DNA of 32,558 nucleotides from Alphaproteobacteria bacterium. GTDB taxonomy: Bacteria > Pseudomonadota > Alphaproteobacteria > SMXQ01. Location: the NCBI GenBank assembly GCA_030831315.1, contig JAURLI010000038.1:1-32558 (forward strand), read 5' to 3'. A model generated the notes under the pieces. That model was not told where the DNA came from. It saw only the letters and a program-made list of their open reading frames with translations, and did not search any database. Below are positions 26,687 to 32,558 of the stretch, in pieces (the first letter of the stretch is position 1; every line of letters begins with the position of its first letter). The translations under genes and the position numbers were made by a program.

Positions 26687-28090
26687 ATGGCGATTCCCGT
26701 TCTGATGCCGGCGCTGTCGCCGACCATGACCGAGGGCAAGATCGCCCGCTGGCTGAAAAAGGAAGGCGATAACGTGCGCGCTGGCGACGTCATCGCCGAG
26801 ATCGAAACCGACAAGGCGACGATGGAGGTCGAAGCCGTGGATGAAGGCACGCTGGGCAAGATCCTCGTTGCGGAAGGCACCGAAGGCGTTGCCGTGAACA
26901 GCGAGATCGCCATCCTTCTTGAGGAAGGCGAGGACGCCGCCGCCGCCAAGCCCGCGAAAAAGGCGAAGGCACCCGCGAAAACCGAGGAAGCGCCCGCGGA
27001 AGCCCCGGCCGAGACAAAGACCGCCGAAGCCAAGACCGCTGATGCGCGTCTTGCCGCGCCGCAGGTCTCTGCGCCTGCCGATGCCGATCCGCGCTTTTAT
27101 GAAAACACCGCGACCATCACCGTGCGCGAGGCGCTCCGCGACGCGATGGCCGAGGAAATGCGCCGCGATGCGGACGTCTTCCTGATGGGCGAGGAAGTCG
27201 CCGAGTACCAGGGCGCCTACAAGGTCAGCCAGGGGCTGCTCGACGAATTCGGCCACCAGCGCGTCGTCGACACGCCGATCACCGAACAGGGCTTCACCGG
27301 CCTTGCCGTCGGCGCGGCGTTCTCGGGCCTCAAGCCCATCGTCGAATTCATGACCTTCAACTTCGCCCTGCAGGCGATGGACCACCTCATCAACTCGGCC
27401 GCCAAGACGCTTTACATGTCGGGCGGCCAGATCCAGTGCCATATGGTGTTCCGCGGCGCCAACGGTGCGGCGAGCCGCGTCGGCGCCCAGCACTCCCAGT
27501 GCTTTGCGAGCTGGTATGCGCATATTCCGGGCCTCAAGGTCGTCTCGCCCTATTCGGCCGACGATGCCAAGGGGCTGCTCAAGGCCGCGATCCGCGATCC
27601 CAACCCGGTGATCTTCCTCGAAAACGAAATCCTCTACGGCCGCTCCGGCGAGGTACCGGTCGATGCCGATTTCACCGTGCCCATCGGCAAGGCGCGCATC
27701 CTGCGCGAAGGCAGCGACGTGACGGTGGTTTCGTTCTCGCGGCCGCTCGATTACGCGCTGGAAGCCGCAGACCAGCTTGCCGCAGACGGCATTTCGGTCG
27801 AGGTCATCGACCTGCGCACGCCCCGCCCGCTCGATGCCGAAACCATCGTGCGTTCGGTCGCCAAGACCAATCACATCGTCACGGTGGAAGAGGGCTGGCC
27901 CTATGCGGGCATCGGCTCGGAAATCGCCGCCGTGATCATGGAGCAGGCTTTTGATCATCTCGATGCGCCGCTCAAGCGGGTCTGCGCCGCCGATGTGCCG
28001 CTGCCCTATGCGGCGAACCTCGAGCGTCTTGCGTTGCCCTGCACCGAAGACGTCATCGCGGCGATCCGCGACGTCACCTACCGCGGTTGA
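26687..28090 (+). CDS. pdhB: Pyruvate dehydrogenase E1 component, beta subunit with N-terminal lipoyl domain
   Basis: Beta subunit of the alpha2beta2 pyruvate dehydrogenase E1, here 467 residues because a lipoyl domain is fused at the N-terminus. That domain (about 1-83) has Lys43 in [11 protein letters not shown] as the lipoylation site. A Lys/Ala/Pro/Glu-rich linker (about 84-140) leads to the transketolase-like beta domain, with [46 protein letters not shown] and [10 protein letters not shown]. This architecture is known from alphaproteobacteria. The lipoyl domain is about 84% identical to that of the neighbouring pdhC product. It follows pdhA by 3 bp and is translationally close to pdhC. 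Confidence 0.97.
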   Translation: MAIPVLMPALSPTMTEGKIARWLKKEGDNVRAGDVIAEIETDKATMEVEAVDEGTLGKILVAEGTEGVAVNSEIAILLEEGEDAAAAKPAKKAKAPAKTEEAPAEAPAETKTAEAKTADARLAAPQVSAPADADPRFYENTATITVREALRDAMAEEMRRDADVFLMGEEVAEYQGAYKVSQGLLDEFGHQRVVDTPITEQGFTGLAVGAAFSGLKPIVEFMTFNFALQAMDHLINSAAKTLYMSGGQIQCHMVFRGANGAASRVGAQHSQCFASWYAHIPGLKVVSPYSADDAKGLLKAAIRDPNPVIFLENEILYGRSGEVPVDADFTVPIGKARILREGSDVTVVSFSRPLDYALEAADQLAADGISVEVIDLRTPRPLDAETIVRSVAKTNHIVTVEEGWPYAGIGSEIAAVIMEQAFDHLDAPLKRVCAADVPLPYAANLERLALPCTEDVIAAIRDVTYRG

Positions 28091-28101
28091 GGAGGCAGGC
28101 C

Positions 28102-29406
28102 ATGCCCATCACCATAAAGATGCCGGCGCTGTCGCCGACGATGACGGAAGGCAAGATCGCCAACTGGCTGAAGAAGGAAGGCGACAAGGTCCGGTCCGGC
28201 GACGTGATCGCCGAAATCGAAACCGACAAGGCGACGATGGAAGTCGAAGCCGTGGACGAAGGCACCCTTGGCCGGATTCTGGTCAAGGCGGGGACCGAAG
28301 GCGTTGCCGTGAATGCGCCGATTGCGCTGTTGCTGGAAGAGGGCGAGGACAAGTCGGCGCTCGACGCCGCGGCCAAGTCGGCTGCTGCCGCGCCCGCGCC
28401 GAAACCAGCGCCCAAGGCCGAAGCAGCGCCTGCGCCCGCGCCGCAACCTGCGGCCAAGGCACCTGTTCCGGCGCCCGCGCCGAAACCCGCTGCGCCCGCG
28501 CCGCGACCTGCCGCGCCTGTCGCGGCATCAGGTGGCCGCGTGTTCGCTTCGCCGCTCGCGCGTCGCATTGCCAAGGATGTCGGTGTCGATATTTCGCGCG
28601 TGACCGGTTCGGGCCCGCATGGCCGCGTGGTGCGTGCCGACGTCGATGCCTTCGTGGCTTCGGGCGGCTCCAGTGCGGCGGGCGGCGTTTTCGCAGGGAT
28701 GGGCCAGAAGTTCGCCGCGGCCTCCTCGCGTGTCGTTCCCAACAGCTCGATGCGCAAGGTCATCGCCAGGCGGCTCTTGGAATCGAAGCAGACCGTGCCG
28801 CATTTCTACGTGACGATGGATTGCGACATCGGCGCGCTGCTGGCATTGCGCAAGGAAATCAACGACAGCGACGAGAGCCTCAAGGTCTCGGTCAACGATT
28901 TCGTCATCCGCGCGGCTGCCCTCGGCCTGAAGAAGGTGCCGGAAGCGAACGCCTCCTGGGGTGATGACGGCATCCGCTATTTCGATGCCGCCGATATCTC
29001 GGTCGCCGTCGCCACCGAAGGCGGCGGGCTGATCACGCCGATCGTCCGCGCCGCCGACCGCAAGGGGCTTGCCGCCATATCGGCGGAAATGAAGGACCTG
29101 GGCGCGCGTGCGCGCACCGGCAAGCTTTTGCCCGAGGAATACCAGGGCGGCAGCTTCTCGGTTTCCAACATGGGGATGTTCGGCGTGCGCGAGTTCGCCG
29201 CGATCATCAACCCGCCGCAGGCCTGCATCCTAGCCGTCGGCGCGGGTGAGGAGCGGGCGGTCGTTCGTGACGGCAAGCTTGCCGTCGCCACCATGATGAC
29301 CCTGACGCTTTCGTGCGATCATCGCGCGGTCGATGGTGCGCTGGGGGCGAAGCTCCTTGGCGCCATCCGCGAGCTGATCGAGCATCCGGTCCGTCTGATC
29401 CTCTAG
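28102..29406 (+). CDS. pdhC: Dihydrolipoamide acetyltransferase (E2) of pyruvate dehydrogenase
   Basis: Core subunit that carries the acetyl group on its lipoyl arm and transfers it to coenzyme A. The 434-residue protein has one lipoyl domain (1-83, Lys43 lipoylated), a Pro/Ala-rich flexible linker (about 92-148), and a peripheral subunit-binding domain (FASPLARRIAKDVGVD to GPHGRVVRADV, about 150-187). The catalytic domain ends with His407 and Asp411 in SCDHRAVDG. ATG 28102 lies 7 bp after a GAGGAGG ribosome site that overlaps the pdhB stop. The single lipoyl domain plus the one on PdhB is the usual alphaproteobacterial arrangement. Confidence 0.97.
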   Translation: MPITIKMPALSPTMTEGKIANWLKKEGDKVRSGDVIAEIETDKATMEVEAVDEGTLGRILVKAGTEGVAVNAPIALLLEEGEDKSALDAAAKSAAAAPAPKPAPKAEAAPAPAPQPAAKAPVPAPAPKPAAPAPRPAAPVAASGGRVFASPLARRIAKDVGVDISRVTGSGPHGRVVRADVDAFVASGGSSAAGGVFAGMGQKFAAASSRVVPNSSMRKVIARRLLESKQTVPHFYVTMDCDIGALLALRKEINDSDESLKVSVNDFVIRAAALGLKKVPEANASWGDDGIRYFDAADISVAVATEGGGLITPIVRAADRKGLAAISAEMKDLGARARTGKLLPEEYQGGSFSVSNMGMFGVREFAAIINPPQACILAVGAGEERAVVRDGKLAVATMMTLTLSCDHRAVDGALGAKLLGAIRELIEHPVRLIL

Positions 29407-29425
29407 TTCCTGAAGGGAGAGCCTT

Positions 29426-30844
29426 GTGGCTGAAACATCCTTCGACCTCATCGTCATCGGCGGTGGTCCGGGCGGCTACGTAGCGGCGATCCGCGCGGCC
29501 CAGCTCGGCCTCAAGACCTGCGTGGTCGAGCGCGCCCACATGGGCGGCATCTGCCTCAACTGGGGTTGCATCCCGACCAAGGCGCTGCTGCGTTCGTCGG
29601 AAATCGCCCACCTGGTCGCCCATGCCGGTGAATTCGGCGTCAAGGCGAAGCTCGAGGGCGTCGACTTGAAGAAGGTGGTTGAACGCTCCCGCGCCGTCGC
29701 GGGGCAGCTTTCCAAGGGCGTCGCCGGCCTGATGAAGAAGAACAAGGTGACTGTCATCGACGGGCATGCGCGTCTCGACGGCACCGCGGGCGCTTTGCGC
29801 AAGGTCGCGGTGACGGGTGCCGACGGCAAGTCGGCCACGGCGCTGACGGCGAAGAACGTCATCCTGGCGACCGGCGCACGGGCGCGCACGTTGCCGGGAC
29901 TGGAACCCGACGGCAAGCACATCGTCACCTACAAGGAAGCGATGGTGCCCGAGTCCCTGCCGAAGTCGCTGCTGGTCATCGGTTCGGGCGCCATCGGCAT
30001 CGAATTCGCGAGCTTCTATTCGACCCTTGGTTCCGCCGTCACGGTGGTCGAGGTCATGGACCGCGTGCTGCCGGTCGAAGATGCCGATATTTCCGCATTC
30101 GCTGAGAAGGCCTTCAAGAAGCAGGGCATGACCATCATGACCTCCACCAGCGTCAAGTCGCTGAAGGTGGAGAAGGGCAAGGTCAGCGCCGAGATCGAGC
30201 CAAAAGGTGGCAAGGCGGAAAAGCAGGCGTTCGACCGCGTCATCCTCGCCGTCGGCATCACCGGCAATGTCGAGGACCTCGGCCTTGAAAAGACCAAGGT
30301 CAAGGTCGATCGCGGCCATGTCGTCATCGACAAGTGGGGTGCTACGGGCGAACCGGGTGTCTGGGCCATCGGCGATCTCGCCGGGCCGCCCTGGCTCGCG
30401 CACAAGGCGAGCCATGAAGGCGTCGTCGCCGTCGAAAAGATCGCGAATGTGGCCGGTGTGCATCCGCTGGATGCCGGCAACATTCCGGGCTGTACCTATT
30501 GCCGCCCGCAGGTGGCCTCCGTCGGCCTGACCGAAGCCAAGGCCAAGGAAAAGGGCCATCAGGTGAAGGTCGGCAAGTTCCCCTTCATCGGCAACGGCAA
30601 GGCAATCGCGCTGGGCGAGGCCGAGGGCCTGATCAAGACCGTGTTCGATGCCAAGACCGGCCAGCTTCTTGGTGCGCACATGATCGGCGCCGAAGTCACG
30701 GAACTCATTCAGGGTTTCGCCCTTGCCCGTACCCTGGAAACGACCGAGGCCGAATTGATGGCGACGGTCTTCCCGCATCCGACGCTGTCTGAAATGATGC
30801 ACGAGTCGGTCCTTGACGCTTACGGCCGCGTTATCCACATCTAG
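29426..30844 (+). CDS. lpdA: Dihydrolipoamide dehydrogenase (E3)
   Basis: FAD enzyme that reoxidises the dihydrolipoyl arm of E2 and makes NADH. The 472-residue protein has the FAD-binding GGGPGGYVAAIRAAQLG at the N-terminus. The redox disulfide is Cys43 and Cys48 in GGICLNWGCIP, and the NAD-binding GSGAIGIEFASFY lies near residue 190. The C-terminal His451 and Glu456 (FPHPTLSEMMHES) form the catalytic base pair from the partner subunit. The GTG start at 29426 is preceded by GGGAGA and the family N-terminus follows. It lies 19 bp after pdhC and 6 bp before lipA, so it belongs to the pyruvate dehydrogenase operon. Confidence 0.97.
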   Translation: MAETSFDLIVIGGGPGGYVAAIRAAQLGLKTCVVERAHMGGICLNWGCIPTKALLRSSEIAHLVAHAGEFGVKAKLEGVDLKKVVERSRAVAGQLSKGVAGLMKKNKVTVIDGHARLDGTAGALRKVAVTGADGKSATALTAKNVILATGARARTLPGLEPDGKHIVTYKEAMVPESLPKSLLVIGSGAIGIEFASFYSTLGSAVTVVEVMDRVLPVEDADISAFAEKAFKKQGMTIMTSTSVKSLKVEKGKVSAEIEPKGGKAEKQAFDRVILAVGITGNVEDLGLEKTKVKVDRGHVVIDKWGATGEPGVWAIGDLAGPPWLAHKASHEGVVAVEKIANVAGVHPLDAGNIPGCTYCRPQVASVGLTEAKAKEKGHQVKVGKFPFIGNGKAIALGEAEGLIKTVFDAKTGQLLGAHMIGAEVTELIQGFALARTLETTEAELMATVFPHPTLSEMMHESVLDAYGRVIHI

Positions 30845-30850
30845 GAAACG

Positions 30851-31774
30851 ATGAGCAAGATCCACAACCTCAACGACAAGACCCCGCGCCAGCCGAAGCC
30901 CGCGTGGATCCGGGTGAAGGCGCCGACCTCGCCCGAATACAACGAGACGCGCAAGCTGATGCGCGAGTTGCAGCTGCACACGGTCTGCGAAGAGGCGGCC
31001 TGTCCCAATATCGGCCAGTGCTGGGCCAAGGGCCATGCCACGGTGATGATCCTCGGCGATACCTGCACGCGGGCCTGCGCATTCTGCAACATCAAGACCG
31101 GCAAGCCGCTGGCCCTTGACCCGCACGAGCCGGAACATCTGGCCGAGGCCGTGGCCGCGCTCAAGCTCGAACATGTCGTGATCACCTCGGTCGACCGCGA
31201 CGACCTGCCCGACGGTGGCGCCTCGCAGTTCGTCAAGTGCATCGCGCGTATCCGCGAAACCTCGCCCGCCACGACCATTGAAGTGCTGACGCCCGATTTC
31301 CTGCGGAAAGATGGCGCCATCGAGGCGGTCGTGGAAGCGAAGCCCGATGTCTACAACCACAACCTCGAGACCGTGCCGCGGCTTTACGCGACCGTGCGTC
31401 CCGGCGCGCGCTACTTCCATTCCCTCAAGCTTCTCGACCGCGTGAAGGAACTGGACCCGTCCATCTTCACCAAGTCCGGCCTGATGGTGGGGTTGGGCGA
31501 AGAGCGCGAGGAAGTGCTTCAGGTCATGGACGACCTGCGCGCGGCCGATGTCGATTTCATCACCATCGGCCAGTACCTGCAGCCGACGGCGCGTCATATC
31601 GCGGTCGAACGCTTCGTCACGCCCGATGAATTCAACGCCTATGCGTCCGCGGCGCGGGCCAAGGGTTTCCTGCTGGTCTCAAGCTCGCCGCTGACCCGTT
31701 CGAGCTACTTCGCCGCCGAGGATTTTTTCAAGCTGCGCGCGGCGCGCGAAGAAAAGCTCGCCCGCGGGCGTTAG
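30851..31774 (+). CDS. lipA: Lipoyl synthase
   Basis: Radical SAM enzyme that inserts two sulfurs into protein-bound octanoyl groups to make the lipoyl cofactor needed by PdhB and PdhC just upstream. The 307-residue protein has both iron-sulfur sites: the auxiliary cluster cysteines Cys46, Cys51 and Cys57 ([12 protein letters not shown]), and the radical SAM CX3CX2C at Cys72, Cys76 and Cys79 (CTRACAFC). The C-terminal [15 protein letters not shown] provides the conserved serine that ligates the auxiliary cluster. It begins 6 bp after lpdA, so cofactor synthesis is probably co-expressed with its target complex. The octanoyltransferase LipB is not in the window. Confidence 0.98.
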   Translation: MSKIHNLNDKTPRQPKPAWIRVKAPTSPEYNETRKLMRELQLHTVCEEAACPNIGQCWAKGHATVMILGDTCTRACAFCNIKTGKPLALDPHEPEHLAEAVAALKLEHVVITSVDRDDLPDGGASQFVKCIARIRETSPATTIEVLTPDFLRKDGAIEAVVEAKPDVYNHNLETVPRLYATVRPGARYFHSLKLLDRVKELDPSIFTKSGLMVGLGEEREEVLQVMDDLRAADVDFITIGQYLQPTARHIAVERFVTPDEFNAYASAARAKGFLLVSSSPLTRSSYFAAEDFFKLRAAREEKLARGR

Positions 31775-31780
31775 ACGCCC

Positions 31781-32245
31781 ATGCACAGTTTCGACGACAG
31801 CCGCTTTCTTCCCTATACGCCCCGGCAGCTTTTCGACCTCGTCGCCGATATCGCGAAGTATCCCGAATTTTTGCCCTGGTGCCTCGGCGCGCGTGTAGGT
31901 GCCCGCACGCCCGAAGGCGACCAAGAGATTGTCATGGCCGATCTGATCGTCGGCACCCGCATCTTTCGCGAAACCTTTACGTCCCGCGTCACCCTGTCGC
32001 CCGAAGCCGTGCCGCCCGCCATCAGCGCGGCATACGTCAAGGGACCGATGCGGCACATGGAAAACCGCTGGCGTTTCGTTCCGGAGGGCGAGGGCACGCG
32101 GCTCGAATTCCATGTCGCCTTCGAATTCCGCTCGGCGCTTCTGGAAAAGATGATGGGCGCATTCTTCGACGACGCCCAGCGCCGCATGATCGCCGCCTTC
32201 GAGGCCCGCGCCGCCGTGCTTTACGGACGGGGGACCGGTGCCTGA
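31781..32245 (+). CDS. ratA: RatA/COQ10-family START-domain protein
   Basis: Member of the SRPBCC/START-like family that includes eukaryotic COQ10 (ubiquinone binding) and the protein named RatA in Escherichia coli. The 154-residue protein shows the family pattern PYTPRQLFDLVADIAKYPEFLPWC near the N-terminus, in adjoining blocks. The middle strand has FTSRVTL, and MRHMENRWRFVP precedes the C-terminal helix FFDDAQRRMIAAFEARA. It lies 6 bp after lipA, a placement common in alphaproteobacteria, and near respiratory metabolism genes, which favours a role in coenzyme Q binding. A toxin role is the annotation tradition and is not supported by anything seen here. Its end overlaps the next gene by 8 bp. 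Confidence 0.88.
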   Translation: MHSFDDSRFLPYTPRQLFDLVADIAKYPEFLPWCLGARVGARTPEGDQEIVMADLIVGTRIFRETFTSRVTLSPEAVPPAISAAYVKGPMRHMENRWRFVPEGEGTRLEFHVAFEFRSALLEKMMGAFFDDAQRRMIAAFEARAAVLYGRGTGA

Positions 32246-32558
32246 AATCTTCGTCGATGGCGATGCCTGCCCGGTCAAGGACGAGGTCCTGCGGGTCGCT
32301 ATCCGTCATGGCTTGCGCGTGCATCTGGTCGGCAATACCTGGCTGCGCGCGGGCGGCGACAATCCCCTAATCAGCCGCGTGGTGGTTGCGGAAGGACTGG
32401 ATGCCGCCGACGACTGGGTCGCCGAACATGTTTCGGCCTCCGACATCGCGGTAACCGCCGACATACCGCTTGCGGCGCGCTGTCTTGAGCGTGGCGCGCA
32501 GGTGATCGGCCACACCGGCCAGCCCTTTACCGAAGCGGGCATCGGTAATGCCCTTGCC
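32238..32558 (+). CDS. YaiI/YqxD family protein (DUF188), partial
   Basis: N-terminal 107 codons of a DUF188 (PF02639) protein; the rest lies beyond the window, the family usually being about 150 residues. The start reads MPEIFVDGDACPVKDEVLRVA, and later ISRVVVAEGLDAADDWV, DIAVTADIPLAARCLERGA and GQPFTEAGIG all match the family. These proteins have a PIN-like fold with conserved acidic residues, but no established reaction. The GTG start at 32238 lies within the last codons of ratA, suggesting coupled translation. Function is unknown; nuclease activity is a fold-based guess. Confidence 0.9.
   Translation, partial: MPEIFVDGDACPVKDEVLRVAIRHGLRVHLVGNTWLRAGGDNPLISRVVVAEGLDAADDWVAEHVSASDIAVTADIPLAARCLERGAQVIGHTGQPFTEAGIGNALA

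Noticed and set aside
25697-27958. 753-codon open reading frame on the minus strand opposite pdhA and pdhB
   Set aside because: High G+C suppresses stop codons on the opposite strand. The product is low-complexity and His/Gly/Arg-rich with no recognisable motif, while the plus strand encodes unmistakable E1 subunits.
29207-31597. 796-codon open reading frame on the minus strand opposite lpdA and lipA
   Set aside because: It is a shadow frame across two highly conserved genes; no family motif or ribosome site supports it.
31781-32558. RatA and the following gene as a toxin-antitoxin pair
   Set aside because: RatA here is a COQ10-like START protein and the neighbour is a DUF188 protein, not the RatB-type partner. 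The arrangement reads as housekeeping.

Overview
The window is about 32.6 kb of GC-rich (roughly two-thirds G+C), densely packed chromosomal DNA from an alphaproteobacterium, most likely a Rhodospirillales-type lineage. This rests on gene order and signals. The run tpiA-secG-pyrG-kdsA-eno-ftsB-pdhABC-lpdA-lipA-ratA is typical of the class. PdhB carries an N-terminal lipoyl domain. lexA has direct-repeat GTTC-N7-GTTC SOS boxes, and ppiD-trpE and trpGDC-moaC-moeA-lexA-comEC-gltX are familiar alphaproteobacterial neighbourhoods. I see no rRNA or tRNA gene, insertion sequence, phage gene, integrase or CRISPR array, and no gene-free stretch exceeds 300 bases.

Layout. 1-4404: gltX (minus, C-terminus off the left edge) diverges from comEC (plus), which converges on lexA (minus). 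lexA has its own SOS-regulated promoter. 4405-9556: a tightly spaced minus-strand operon, trpG-trpD-trpC-moaC-moeA, followed by a gene for a TAXI-like substrate-binding protein with no visible signal peptide. 9557-15987: a separate block with a Cu(+)-type P1B ATPase that has two very histidine-rich N-terminal stretches, a membrane-anchored divergent polysaccharide deacetylase, a secreted BON-domain protein (minus) and a folate/biopterin-type membrane transporter. This block lies between trpE and trpGDC. 16007-19409: ppiD-trpE (minus). 19621-32558: a long plus-strand run of central metabolism and housekeeping genes: tpiA, secG, pyrG, kdsA, eno, an ftsB-like division gene, the pyruvate dehydrogenase genes (pdhA, pdhB, pdhC, lpdA), lipA, ratA/COQ10-like and the start of a YaiI/DUF188 gene (off the right edge).

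Functional logic. TpiA and enolase feed glycolysis toward pyruvate, and PdhABC-Lpd converts pyruvate to acetyl-CoA. LipA makes the lipoyl groups needed by PdhB and PdhC. TrpE with TrpG makes anthranilate, and TrpD and TrpC continue the pathway. MoaC and MoeA belong to molybdenum cofactor synthesis. KdsA and SecG serve the envelope.

The most striking non-coding signal is the 165-bp eno-ftsB intergenic region (24768-24932). It is AT-rich and holds eleven GANTC sites within 138 bp, many in pairs 7 bp apart. They sit inside dyads that include an intrinsic-terminator-like hairpin and a likely promoter for the division gene. GANTC is the target of the alphaproteobacterial cell-cycle methyltransferase CcrM, so this looks like a methylation-dense cell-cycle control element. 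Other points worth a look are the split trp locus, the signal-less TAXI protein in the trp/moa operon, a likely CTG start for the deacetylase, and near-duplicate lipoyl domains in pdhB and pdhC.
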